Shown: one piece after another, positions 50,982-59,730 of the stretch | Layout: each line of letters opens with the position of its first letter | How positions within the stretch are numbered: the stretch's first letter is position 1 | Source: Aequoribacter sp049615385 | GTDB lineage: Bacteria; Pseudomonadota; Gammaproteobacteria; Pseudomonadales; Halieaceae | NCBI RefSeq assembly: GCF_049615385.1 | Contig: NZ_JBMZFL010000008.1 | Length of the DNA stretch: 64,000 bases | Strand: one strand, 5' to 3' | Notes under the pieces: generated by a model | The model's input: only the letters and a program-made list of their open reading frames with translations | What the model was told of the DNA's origin: nothing | Databases searched by the model: none | Position numbers and translations under genes: made by a program

Positions 50982-52475
50982 TCAGGTTTCACAGACTTTA
51001 AACTCGATACCTACGGCGCTCCAGTAGTTGGTTTCGCGCTCCAGATCGAAGTTTGTTAGGGGGTGCTCCCCGAGCCAATCAGCGGGTATGTGCAGTTCGA
51101 ATCGTTTACTCTTGAGCTTGAATTCCAGTCGGGGCATTTTCTGCGGTGTACGACTGCGGTTGAGTAAAATTGCGAGCCGTAAGACCAAAACTAAAACCCA
51201 ATCTTCCAAAATGCCATAATCACTGGTGTTGGGCGTTATTGCTTTGCGTTGATTACGAATTAAAAAACTCAAGGTAGCTTGTTCTCGGCGCGTAAATCCT
51301 GGCATGTCAGAGTTTTCGACGAGCCATGCTCCCAGTTTTTGATGTCCACCATGGGCAACCGCGAAACCAATTTCATGAAGGTCGGTCGCCCACTCGAGGT
51401 ATTCTCTCGCGACCTCGACTTCATGTTGCACGTGCTCCGCCACCTTTTCCAATAACATTTCGGCGCTGTCATAGACACGGTCTGCTTGCTCGACGTCGAC
51501 GTTATACATGCTCATCATACGGCTCACGGTGCGCTCGCGACGATCGTGATGGGCTGTTTTGCCAGCCAAGTCGTAAAGTACACCTTCTTTCATAGTGTAA
51601 ACCGAGGTGTGCATGACTTCGATCGGGAGGGATTCAAGCAAGGCTTGCAATACCGCCAAGCCACCGGGTAAGACCGCGAGACGGCTGCTCGATACGCCAG
51701 AGAGATCAAGTTTTTCAGGTTTGTTGATCCAACGGTCTGCAAGATCTTGTAGGCCCTTTAAGGTGATTTCGTGAGCATTACCACCGACTAGCGGCATCAA
51801 TTCACCAATGGCTCTAATCGTACCCGAGGAGCCCACTGTGTCAGCGAACCCTATACTGCTGAACTTTTTTACATGGGGTTGAAGTACGCTTTTCGCATTG
51901 ATCACGGCCTTTTTATAGCGGCTAGCATCCATGCCTTTGGGGAAGTATCGTTGCGTCCAAGTGACACACCCCATATGTAAACTTTCAAGCAATTGCGGCT
52001 CACGTTTGCCAATGATCAGTTCTGTTGATCCACCTCCGATGTCGACCACGAGACGTTTTTGTCGATCGGGGGCAAAGTCTTTGGCGACACCTAAAAAAAT
52101 TAAGCGCGCTTCTTCTTGTCCGCTGATGATTTCGATGGGAGCGCCCAAGGCAGCTTCGGCTTGTTTGCGAAATTTTCCTGATTCGGAAGCGACTCGGAAG
52201 GTGTTGGTTGCGACGACTCTAACCTGCTTGGGCGGGATGCCGCTAATACGCTGAGCAAAGCGCGCAAGACTCTCAAGCGCTCGGGTTTTGGCCTCGTCTG
52301 ACAAACTGCGGTCTGGCTGTAGACCTGCGGCCAAGCGCACAGTATCTTTAACGCGATCAACGGTTTCGATTTTGTCGCCTTGAAGGCGCCCGACAAGCAG
52401 ATGGAAACTGTTGGAACCTAAATCAAGCGCTGCGTACAAATCAGACGACAATGTCTGGCTCCTTAATCTTGTCAT
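50982..52475 (-). CDS. ppx: Exopolyphosphatase / guanosine pentaphosphatase family
   Basis: 497 aa from ATG 52475; the longer frame upstream would overlap ppk1. The N-terminal ASKHA fold carries DLYAALDLGSNSFHLLVGRL and LVVDIGGGSTELIIGKREP (phosphate-binding loops). The C-terminal HD-like helical domain has ATDLHEIGFAVAHGGHQKLG. It removes terminal phosphates from polyphosphate (Ppx) or from pppGpp (GppA). Divergence from ppk1 with a 57-bp gap favours Ppx. Cytoplasmic. Confidence 0.92.
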   Translation of the reverse strand: MTRLRSQTLSSDLYAALDLGSNSFHLLVGRLQGDKIETVDRVKDTVRLAAGLQPDRSLSDEAKTRALESLARFAQRISGIPPKQVRVVATNTFRVASESGKFRKQAEAALGAPIEIISGQEEARLIFLGVAKDFAPDRQKRLVVDIGGGSTELIIGKREPQLLESLHMGCVTWTQRYFPKGMDASRYKKAVINAKSVLQPHVKKFSSIGFADTVGSSGTIRAIGELMPLVGGNAHEITLKGLQDLADRWINKPEKLDLSGVSSSRLAVLPGGLAVLQALLESLPIEVMHTSVYTMKEGVLYDLAGKTAHHDRRERTVSRMMSMYNVDVEQADRVYDSAEMLLEKVAEHVQHEVEVAREYLEWATDLHEIGFAVAHGGHQKLGAWLVENSDMPGFTRREQATLSFLIRNQRKAITPNTSDYGILEDWVLVLVLRLAILLNRSRTPQKMPRLEFKLKSKRFELHIPADWLGEHPLTNFDLERETNYWSAVGIEFKVCET

Positions 52476-52532
52476 AAAACAGCAAGGATATGACGTTAAT
52501 ATGAAAAGGCAAGTACAAAAAGATGACACACT

Positions 52533-54626
52533 ATGAATGACGACGATAAGTACGTAGCCAAAGAACTTAGTTGGCTGTCCTTCAACGAACGCGTGCTGCA
52601 AGAAGCGTCCAGTCGAGACGTGCCCGTGATTCAGCAGGTCCGCTATTTAGGTATATTTTCTAACAACATGGACGAGTTTTTCCGGGTCCGAGTTGCCGAT
52701 GTTCGTCGCTTGGCTGCCTTTTCAACCGGGGAAGATAAAGACGCCGCGCGCGCGCTTTTGAAGCAGATTCAAAGTCGGGTAAGGGAGTTGCAGCAAAAGT
52801 TCGACGAGGTGTATCGGGGTTGCCTGATAGCGCTGCGTCGACGCAATATTTATTTGATTAACGAGCGACAGCTGCGCGCTGATCAATCGGCTTTTGTTGA
52901 ACGTTACTTTCGGGATAACGTCCTGCCCGAGCTCTCGCCGCTGTTTCTGAAGGGTGCAACTCAGTTACCCGAACTGAACGATGCCTCCATCTATTTTGCG
53001 ATTCGAATGGCATTGACCAACGGTAAAGTGCAGTACGCCTTACTCGAAATTCCAACCGACCGAATTGATCGTTTTGTTTACATTCCGCCCAAAGGTTCGC
53101 GCCGCAAAAAAGCGATTATCGTATTGGATAACATCATTCGACATTACCTGAAGGAAGTGTTCCGAGGCGTTCTCGATATTGAAGATGCCCAGGCCTACAC
53201 CATCAAAATTACCCGCGACGCGGAATTAGAGATGGACGAGAAGATTACCCAAAGTCTTATCGATAAAGTCGACGGCAGTTTAGCGCGACGCAAAAAAGCG
53301 GACCCAGTTCGCTTTGTGTACGACAGCGAAATGCCCGAGGATTTGCTCGAAATTTTGGCCAAACGTTTCAATTTGGGTAAGTACGATAGCTTCATCGCTG
53401 GTGGTCGCTACCACAATTCTAAAGACTTCATGAAATTTCCTAACTTAGGCCCAGACTACTTAGAGTTTGATCCGATGGAGCCGGCTCGCTTGCCTTATCT
53501 CGATAAGCCCGGTTCCAGTATTTTCGGGAAAATTCGCGAGCGCGATATTCTGCTGTATTACCCTTATCATTCGTTTCGTTATGTGGAAGATTTTCTGCAT
53601 ACGGCTGCGCTCGATCCCTCGGTGACGTCCATCAGTATGACTCTTTACAGGGTGGCGTCGAATTCGCATGTCGTGAACGCGCTGATCAATGCGGCACGTA
53701 ATCAGAAGCAGGTCACTGTGGTGATCGAGCTGCAGGCGCGCTTCGATGAAAGCGCCAACATTCGCTGGTCTCGGGTGCTTGGTGATGCTGGTGTTCAGGT
53801 GATTTTTGGTATTCCTGGCCTAAAAGTACATTCCAAACTCATCTTGATTAATCGTCAAGAGGATGGAGAAGAGCGCCAGTACGCCCACATCGGCACGGGC
53901 AACTTCAACGAAAGCACGGCCAGACTTTATACTGACTTCAGCCTGCTGACAGCCGATCGCGAGATCGGTAAAGAGGTCGCCAACGTCTTTGACTTTATTC
54001 GTCATACCTATCGGCGTTTCCGCTACCGACATTTGATGGTGTCACCCAATACCAACCGATCTGGCCTCATGGCCTTGATTGACACGGAAATTGCCAATGC
54101 CAAGGCAGGGCGTAAGTCAGGAATTTTCATCAAATGTAACAACCTTGTGGACAAGCCTATCGTCGATAAACTTTACCAAGCCAGTCAGGCGGGCGTTAAG
54201 ATCAGACTTATCGTACGGGGTATGTTCGCGATGAAGGCAGGTGTTAAGGGGTTGAGTGAGAATATCCGAGCCATCAGCATCGTGGATCGTTACTTAGAAC
54301 ACCCCAGAGTCTTTGTGTTTGAAAACGCAGGCGACACAAAGGTCTTCATATCGTCGGCCGATTTGATGACACGTAACTTAGACTTCAGAGTGGAAGTTAC
54401 GTGTCCGATATACGACCCCGCCGCAAAGCAGCTTATTTTGGACGTGTTAGAGTTACAGTGGCGTGATCGTGCCAAAGCACGTTTGCTAGACGAAGAGCAA
54501 ACCAATAAGTCGGTGCCTCGAGGCAATCGGCGTAAGCTCCGTTCACAAGAGCATTTGCATGACCTGATTAATACGTGGTCCGACGCCTTCGGTACAGAAG
54601 GCGCAGAGGGCCCGCAGGCAGAGTAA
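52533..54626 (+). CDS. ppk1: Polyphosphate kinase 1
   Basis: 697 aa, normal for PPK1. N-terminal domain YVAKELSWLSFNERVLQEA and GIFSNNMDEFFRVRVADVRR, head domain, then catalytic C-domains with the phosphohistidine site in GLKVHSKLILINRQ (E. coli His435 equivalent), YAHIGTGNFNESTARLYTDF and the second histidine in RYLEHPRVFVFENAG. It makes long-chain polyphosphate from ATP at the membrane. Divergently transcribed from ppx, giving synthesis and degradation from one intergenic region. Confidence 0.96.
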   Translation: MNDDDKYVAKELSWLSFNERVLQEASSRDVPVIQQVRYLGIFSNNMDEFFRVRVADVRRLAAFSTGEDKDAARALLKQIQSRVRELQQKFDEVYRGCLIALRRRNIYLINERQLRADQSAFVERYFRDNVLPELSPLFLKGATQLPELNDASIYFAIRMALTNGKVQYALLEIPTDRIDRFVYIPPKGSRRKKAIIVLDNIIRHYLKEVFRGVLDIEDAQAYTIKITRDAELEMDEKITQSLIDKVDGSLARRKKADPVRFVYDSEMPEDLLEILAKRFNLGKYDSFIAGGRYHNSKDFMKFPNLGPDYLEFDPMEPARLPYLDKPGSSIFGKIRERDILLYYPYHSFRYVEDFLHTAALDPSVTSISMTLYRVASNSHVVNALINAARNQKQVTVVIELQARFDESANIRWSRVLGDAGVQVIFGIPGLKVHSKLILINRQEDGEERQYAHIGTGNFNESTARLYTDFSLLTADREIGKEVANVFDFIRHTYRRFRYRHLMVSPNTNRSGLMALIDTEIANAKAGRKSGIFIKCNNLVDKPIVDKLYQASQAGVKIRLIVRGMFAMKAGVKGLSENIRAISIVDRYLEHPRVFVFENAGDTKVFISSADLMTRNLDFRVEVTCPIYDPAAKQLILDVLELQWRDRAKARLLDEEQTNKSVPRGNRRKLRSQEHLHDLINTWSDAFGTEGAEGPQAE

Positions 54627-54650
54627 GGGCTACAAAACCTGCGTTATTGT

Positions 54651-54678
54651 GTCCAGTAGCCCGGGAAGGCTACTGGAC
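54651..54678. terminator. Shared hairpin between convergent ppk1 and gcvP
   Basis: GTCCAGTAGCC (54651-54661) and GGCTACTGGAC (54668-54678) form a perfect 11-bp stem with a 6-nt loop. It overlaps the gcvP stop codon. There is no U-tract, so it is only terminator-like and may act from both sides. Confidence 0.5.
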
Positions 54679-57531
54679 GTATGACTCGACAGGGGGGCAA
54701 GAACAGACCAGGTTTCGGTCACCATAGACGTTGTCTACACGGTTGACAGGTGGCCAGTATTTCGCAGATCGCAACGAGGGTAGTGGGTATACCGCTTGTT
54801 CCCTAGTGTAGGCGTGGGACCAATCATCACTCGCGATCTCCAGAGCAGTGTGCGGCGCGTTTTTCAATGGGTTGTCCTCGGCATCAAATTCTCCGGTTTC
54901 CACTTTACGAATTTCATCACGGATGGTGATAAGCGCATCACAGAAGCGATCCAGTTCGGCCAGCGACTCCGACTCAGTCGGTTCAATCATAAGAGTGCCA
55001 GCGACGGGAAACGACATGGTCGGCGCATGGAACCCAAAGTCCATTAAGCGCTTGGCGATATCTTCTTCACTGATGCCGCTGTGTTCTTTGATGGGGCGAA
55101 TATCGATAATGCACTCGTGTGCTACGGTGCCGCTTTTACCGGTGTACAGCACGGGATAATGACCTTTTAATCGGTGAGCAATGTAATTGGCCGATAAAAT
55201 GGCGACTTGGCTAGCCAAACGCAAACCCTCGGCTCCCATCAGCCGAATGTAAACCCACGAGATGGGTAATATCGATGCACTGCCGAAAGGCGCGGATGAG
55301 ACTGTATCATTGGTTGCTGGAAGCGAACCCACAGGGCTTATGGGATGCGAGGGCAAAAATGGTGCCAAATGAGCACCAACGCCAATGGGTCCCATGCCTG
55401 GGCCGCCGCCACCGTGAGGGATGCAGAAGGTCTTGTGCAAATTGAGGTGCGAGACATCGGCCCCGAATTTGCCCGGAGCAGCAATGCCCACAAGGGCATT
55501 GAGGTTGGCGCCGTCCACGTAAACTTGCCCGCCGTGCTGGTGAATTAAATCGCACAAAGCGACAATTTCTTCTTCAAAAACGCCATGAGTCGAGGGGTAG
55601 GTGACCATGATGGCGGCTAAGGTGTCCGAATATTGCTCGACTTTCGCACGCAAATCGTTCATGTCCACGTTGCCGTGGTTGTCGCAGGCGACCATGACGA
55701 CGCTCATTCCAGCCATGACCGCGCTGGCAGGATTGGTGCCGTGAGCCGATGACGGAATTAGGCAAATCGTGCGGTGATGGTCGCCGCGGCTTTCGTGGTA
55801 GCGACGAATCGCCAGAAGGCCCGCATATTCCCCTTGCGAACCCGCGTTAGGTTGCAAAGACATTGCGTCGTAGCCGGTGCAGGTAATCAGCATTTGCTCG
55901 AGCTGCTCCAGCAGGATCTGATATCCCTTCGTCTGGTCGGCAGGGGCGAAGGGGTGCATGTTGGCAAACTCGGGCCATGTGACAGGGATCATCTCGGCGG
56001 TTGCATTAAGCTTCATGGTGCAGCTGCCGAGCGGAATCATGGCTTGGTTCAGCGCAATATCCTTTGACTCCAGGCGACGCATGTAGCGCAGCATTTCGGT
56101 TTCTGACTGGAAATCGTTGAACAGTGGGTGCTGCAGATAATCCACATCGCGCGCCAGTGTCTGAGGAATGATGTGCTCAGGCTCAGCAAGGTCGAGCTCT
56201 TGGCCCGTAATGAGTGTCACCAACTCCCGGATATCATCGATTGTTGTTGTCTCATCAATGGAGATGCCTACATGGCTCGAATCGATTGGGCGCAGGTTAA
56301 CTTCTTGTCGGTAGCCTCTCTTCAGCAGGTCCGCGCTATCGTCAACCTGAAGTTTTAAGGTATCAAAGTAGCGCTGCGTCACGACCTGCACGCCCGCTTT
56401 TTTCAGGGTCGTGGCGAGTGTTGCGGTCAAGAAGTGAATGCGCTCTGCGATCCGTCTGACGCCCTTGGGGCCGTGATACATCGCGTAGAATCCCGCCATG
56501 ATCGCCAGCAGAGCTTGTGCCGTGCAGATGTTGCTGGTGGCCTTCTCGCGTCGGATGTGCTGCTCGCGGGTTTGCATGGCCATGCGAAGCGCACGATTGC
56601 CACTGCGGTCGATTGATACGCCAATAATGCGGCCTGGCGTTGAGCGCTTGTAGTCTTCGCGGGTGGCGAAATAGGCCGCATGAGGGCCACCAAAGCCCAT
56701 GGGCACCCCGAAACGCTGCGTGTTTCCGAGCACGACATCGGCGCCTTGAGCGCCGGGAGATTTCAGTAAGGCAAGGCTCATCAGGTCAGCAGCCACGGCG
56801 ACTAATGTATTTTTGCTGTGGGCGATTTCCACCAGTGGGCCAAGTTCGCGAACATCGCCGTAGGTGCCCGGATATTGCACCAGTGCTCCGAAGGCCTCTT
56901 CGGACTCAACGAGCTCGGCGATATCGCCGACGACCACCTTAATGCCCAGCGGTTCAGCGCGGGTTTGTACAACGGCTATGGTTTGGGGGTGGCAGTCCTC
57001 GGCCACCAAAAATGTCTCCGATTTTGATTTTTTATTCACACGATTTAGCAGGGTCATGGCCTCTGCCGCAGCAGAGGCTTCGTCCAGCATCGAGGCATTA
57101 GCCATGGGCATGCCGGTCATATCGATGACCATTTGCTGGTACGTCAACAACGCCTCAAGGCGGCCCTGAGAAATTTCGGGTTGATACGGCGTGTAAGCGG
57201 TATACCAGCCGGGGTTTTCCAGTACGTTGCGAGCGATGACATTTGGCGTGATCGTATTGTAGAAGCCGCAGCCAATGTAGGATCGGTGCACTTTGTTTTG
57301 CTGCGCGATCGCTTTGATTTCTGCCAGGGTGTCGCGCTCGGTTTGCGCACTGTCCAGTGGCATTAGATCGTTTTTCAGGATGCTGCTGGGTACGGTGGCC
57401 GCAATGAGTTCATCCAATGAAGCAAAGCCAAGCGTTTGCGCGATTTCATGCTGCTGCACGTCGGTTAAGCCAAGGTGGCGATCAAGGAATTCGTTGCGGT
57501 TATAAAGTGCTTCGTAAGTTGCGTTTGACAT
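54670..57531 (-). CDS. gcvP: Glycine dehydrogenase (decarboxylating), P-protein
   Basis: 953 aa, the fused one-chain form of the glycine cleavage P-protein. The N-terminal half opens RHLGLTDVQQHEIAQTLGF and includes YIGCGFYNTITPNVIARN. The C-terminal half holds the pyridoxal-phosphate lysine in HLNLHKTFCIPHGGGGPG. It decarboxylates glycine and passes the aminomethyl group to lipoyl-GcvH. gcvT and gcvH are not adjacent, so the operon is split here. A -10 TATAAT (57603-57598, minus strand) followed by GCCGCC lies 67 bp before the start. No glycine riboswitch was recognised upstream. Confidence 0.97.
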   Translation of the reverse strand: MSNATYEALYNRNEFLDRHLGLTDVQQHEIAQTLGFASLDELIAATVPSSILKNDLMPLDSAQTERDTLAEIKAIAQQNKVHRSYIGCGFYNTITPNVIARNVLENPGWYTAYTPYQPEISQGRLEALLTYQQMVIDMTGMPMANASMLDEASAAAEAMTLLNRVNKKSKSETFLVAEDCHPQTIAVVQTRAEPLGIKVVVGDIAELVESEEAFGALVQYPGTYGDVRELGPLVEIAHSKNTLVAVAADLMSLALLKSPGAQGADVVLGNTQRFGVPMGFGGPHAAYFATREDYKRSTPGRIIGVSIDRSGNRALRMAMQTREQHIRREKATSNICTAQALLAIMAGFYAMYHGPKGVRRIAERIHFLTATLATTLKKAGVQVVTQRYFDTLKLQVDDSADLLKRGYRQEVNLRPIDSSHVGISIDETTTIDDIRELVTLITGQELDLAEPEHIIPQTLARDVDYLQHPLFNDFQSETEMLRYMRRLESKDIALNQAMIPLGSCTMKLNATAEMIPVTWPEFANMHPFAPADQTKGYQILLEQLEQMLITCTGYDAMSLQPNAGSQGEYAGLLAIRRYHESRGDHHRTICLIPSSAHGTNPASAVMAGMSVVMVACDNHGNVDMNDLRAKVEQYSDTLAAIMVTYPSTHGVFEEEIVALCDLIHQHGGQVYVDGANLNALVGIAAPGKFGADVSHLNLHKTFCIPHGGGGPGMGPIGVGAHLAPFLPSHPISPVGSLPATNDTVSSAPFGSASILPISWVYIRLMGAEGLRLASQVAILSANYIAHRLKGHYPVLYTGKSGTVAHECIIDIRPIKEHSGISEEDIAKRLMDFGFHAPTMSFPVAGTLMIEPTESESLAELDRFCDALITIRDEIRKVETGEFDAEDNPLKNAPHTALEIASDDWSHAYTREQAVYPLPSLRSAKYWPPVNRVDNVYGDRNLVCSCPPVESYVQ

Positions 57532-57694
57532 TGGTATGACCCTCGCGGCTGATAGCGGATCTATGGCACCAGCATACGGCAGTAATTAAAAGGCGGCATT
57601 ATAACGATTCGTGTCTATTATTGGGCATTATGTGAAGAATTTTCTTAGTGAATAGTTGAAGCTACTCTTGCCCCAGGGTTGTCGCACAGAAAAG

Positions 57695-58210
57695 TCAATC
57701 CTTGCCCTCAAGGAGCCGATAGTTGACTTCCGTAACGTAGCGTACTTGCCGACCTGCAGGCGCTTGATACTCGATCTCGTCATCGATGCGTTTGCCCAGT
57801 AAGGCACGAGAAATAGGCGCGTCGATGCTAATCTTGCCTGTTTTGGGATCGATTTCATCCGCGCCAACAATGTGCAGAGTTTGAAGGGAGCCTTCTTCGT
57901 CCTCGAGGGTTACGCTGGCACCAAAGAATACTCGGTCGGGTTCCGACGGTGGTGCACTAACGATTTTGAGTGACTCTAGGCGTTTTGTGAGGTAGCGGAC
58001 ACGGCTGTCTATTTCTCGGAGTCGCCTCTTCCCATAGATGTAATCACCGTTCTCCGATCGGTCGCCGTTTTTGGCTGCTTCTCGGACGGCGTCTGTGATT
58101 TTGGGACGCTCGACTCTCCAGAGCTCATCGAGCTCCGACTTTAACGTGGCTGCGCCTGCCGCGGTAATGTAAGGTGCGCTTGGCGGGCGTGGAGGTCGAT
58201 ACCGAGACAC
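57695..58210 (-). CDS. greB: Transcript cleavage factor GreB
   Basis: 171 aa, GTG start with GGAG six bases before. The N-terminal coiled coil (about 15-85) has GDRSENGDYIYGKRRLREIDSRVRYL, where the acidic tip residues of Gre factors sit; C-terminal FKBP-like domain from about 90. The IYGKRRLREID wording is that of GreB rather than GreA. It rescues backtracked RNA polymerase by stimulating transcript cleavage. Single gene, divergent from the M23 peptidase. Confidence 0.93.
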   Translation of the reverse strand: MSRYRPPRPPSAPYITAAGAATLKSELDELWRVERPKITDAVREAAKNGDRSENGDYIYGKRRLREIDSRVRYLTKRLESLKIVSAPPSEPDRVFFGASVTLEDEEGSLQTLHIVGADEIDPKTGKISIDAPISRALLGKRIDDEIEYQAPAGRQVRYVTEVNYRLLEGKD

Positions 58211-58275
58211 ATTTGCTCCGAATTGCGTTGATGAATTTGCGTAGTAAACTCTAGCTCAAGTAACGAGGTAAAACT

Positions 58276-59109
58276 ATGCGCGACTGGTTAAGAGTATTAT
58301 TGTTGGTGTTTTCTGTTTGGCTCAGTCCGGCCCTCGCTGAGTGTGTTGATGTGCGTGGCGAATTGACACAAGGCGCTTGGCTGCGCTTTGAGTCCTCCAA
58401 TATAAGCGCAGTGAGGTTTAACGAGCAGCTACTGCCATTGATTGATGACCGGTTGAGCTGGGTTGGTTTGGGGCGCGACTCGGCGTTGGACAATAAGCTG
58501 AGAGTCACCTTTACGGACGGCAGAATCTGCGAACAGCCCATTGTGTTGCGCGCGCGTGAATACAAGGTCTCCGTTGTCGAGGGCGTTCCTCAGCGCACGG
58601 TTACCCCTCCTCAGGAGGATTTCGAGCGTATTCGCAGAGAGGGGGCACTGGTGCGAGCGGCCAAACAGCAGGTTTACGAGTGTGACGCGTGCATCGAACA
58701 ACTTCTGTCGGCAACCCAAATGCCGCTCACGGGACGAATTTCTGGAGTCTACGGCAGTCAGCGTATTTACAACGGTAAACCTGGCAACCCACATTACGGT
58801 TTGGATATCGCTCGACCTACAGGAACGCCAGTCTCGGCGCCTGTGATGGGGCTTGTGGTACTCGCTGAACCGGACCTCTACTACTCTGGTGGTACTGTGA
58901 TTATTCATCACGGGTACGGCGTAACGTCGTCTTTTTTGCATATGAGCCAGGTGAGTGTGCGAGTGGGGGACATGGTGGCCCAGGGTGATAAAATTGGCGA
59001 AGTCGGCGCGACGGGCCGTGCGACGGGCCCTCATCTCGATTGGCGCATGAATTTTCGTGATAATCGCGTTGATCCGAATACCTTGTTCTCACTAGTGCCC
59101 GCGCCCTAG
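58276..59109 (+). CDS. Periplasmic M23-family metallopeptidase
   Basis: 277 aa with signal peptide MRDWLRVLLLVFSVWLSPALA and GAGG before the ATG. The N-terminal part (about 22-150) is a beta domain. The LytM-type M23 domain follows: ISGVYGSQRIYNGKPGNPHYGLDIA with the first His and Asp zinc ligands, GGTVIIHHGYGVTSSFLHMS, and ATGPHLDWRMN. The usual HxH is HxD here, so the third ligand would be Asp. It probably cuts peptidoglycan cross-links or helps amidase activation. Upstream of the Trm112-like gene after 63 bp. Confidence 0.88.
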   Translation: MRDWLRVLLLVFSVWLSPALAECVDVRGELTQGAWLRFESSNISAVRFNEQLLPLIDDRLSWVGLGRDSALDNKLRVTFTDGRICEQPIVLRAREYKVSVVEGVPQRTVTPPQEDFERIRREGALVRAAKQQVYECDACIEQLLSATQMPLTGRISGVYGSQRIYNGKPGNPHYGLDIARPTGTPVSAPVMGLVVLAEPDLYYSGGTVIIHHGYGVTSSFLHMSQVSVRVGDMVAQGDKIGEVGATGRATGPHLDWRMNFRDNRVDPNTLFSLVPAP

Positions 59110-59172
59110 AATTCGCGCTATACTTGCGCGTTGTATTGATGAGATTGTTCACTCTCGCGTCGTGGAGGCTTC

Positions 59173-59358
59173 GTGCTCGATAAGAAATTGCTAGAAATCT
59201 TGGTGTGTCCAGTTACTAAAGCGCCACTGGAATACGATGAGCAGGCGCAAGAGCTGGTGTGTAAGGCAAGTGGTTTAGCCTACCCCATTCGAGACGGTAT
59301 CCCCGTAATGCTTGAGAGCGAAGCGCGGTTGTTAACCGCCGACGAGAAATTGGACTAA
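59173..59358 (+). CDS. Trm112-like zinc-ribbon protein (UPF0434/YcaR family)
   Basis: 61 aa, GTG start behind GGAGG. LLEILVCPVTKAPLEYDEQ, then GLAYPIRDGIPVMLESEAR is the standard pattern of this family, although only one metal-type Cys remains in LVCP and one in LVCKASG. Homologues of Trm112 activate methyltransferases; the bacterial short form is often found near lpxK/kdsB. Here it is followed by a HIT gene after 3 bp. Confidence 0.9.
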   Translation: MLDKKLLEILVCPVTKAPLEYDEQAQELVCKASGLAYPIRDGIPVMLESEARLLTADEKLD

Positions 59359-59361
59359 GTT

Positions 59362-59706
59362 ATGAGCACTCTGTTTGAGAAGATTATTGCGCGCGAAATT
59401 CCGTCCGATGTCGTATTTGAAGACGATCAGTGCATTGTGATCAATGACATCAACCCCGTCGCGCCGATTCACGTGCTGATTATTCCGAAAAAGCCGATCG
59501 TAAAGTTGGCGGATGCCGAGGCAGGCGATCAAGCCTTACTTGGGCATCTTATGTTGGTTGCCGGCGAGGTGGCACGCCAGTTGGGCGTTGCCGAGGGCTT
59601 TCGTTTGATCGTAAATAATGGCGAAGGCGGTGGCCAGACAATTTTCCATTTGCACCTGCATTTGTTGGCTGGACGCGACTTCACTGAAGCGCAGCTCGCG
59701 CCCTAA
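59362..59706 (+). CDS. HIT-family nucleotide hydrolase (HinT-like)
   Basis: 114 aa, the usual size. TLFEKIIAREIPSDVVFEDD at the start, APIHVLIIPKKPI in the middle and the histidine triad QTIFHLHLHLLAGRD (HxHxHxx). HinT-type proteins hydrolyse aminoacyl-AMP and other phosphoramidates. That fits its position 24 bp ahead of alaS, a producer of aminoacyl-adenylate (inference). Confidence 0.93.
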   Translation: MSTLFEKIIAREIPSDVVFEDDQCIVINDINPVAPIHVLIIPKKPIVKLADAEAGDQALLGHLMLVAGEVARQLGVAEGFRLIVNNGEGGGQTIFHLHLHLLAGRDFTEAQLAP

Positions 59707-59730
59707 CGAATTAAGTAACCGAGATCACTT

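Noticed and set aside
52476..52532. Pho box between ppx and ppk1
   Set aside because: A single TGTCAT-like half-site exists on the minus strand, but the 11-bp-spaced second copy is not there.
57532..57694. Glycine riboswitch before gcvP
   Set aside because: Only a promoter-like -10 with a GC-rich discriminator is seen; none of the conserved glycine aptamer helices could be drawn in this short stretch.
58429..59034. 201-aa minus-strand frame opposite the M23 peptidase
   Set aside because: Arg- and His-rich antisense shadow; the plus-strand gene has a signal peptide and catalytic motifs.
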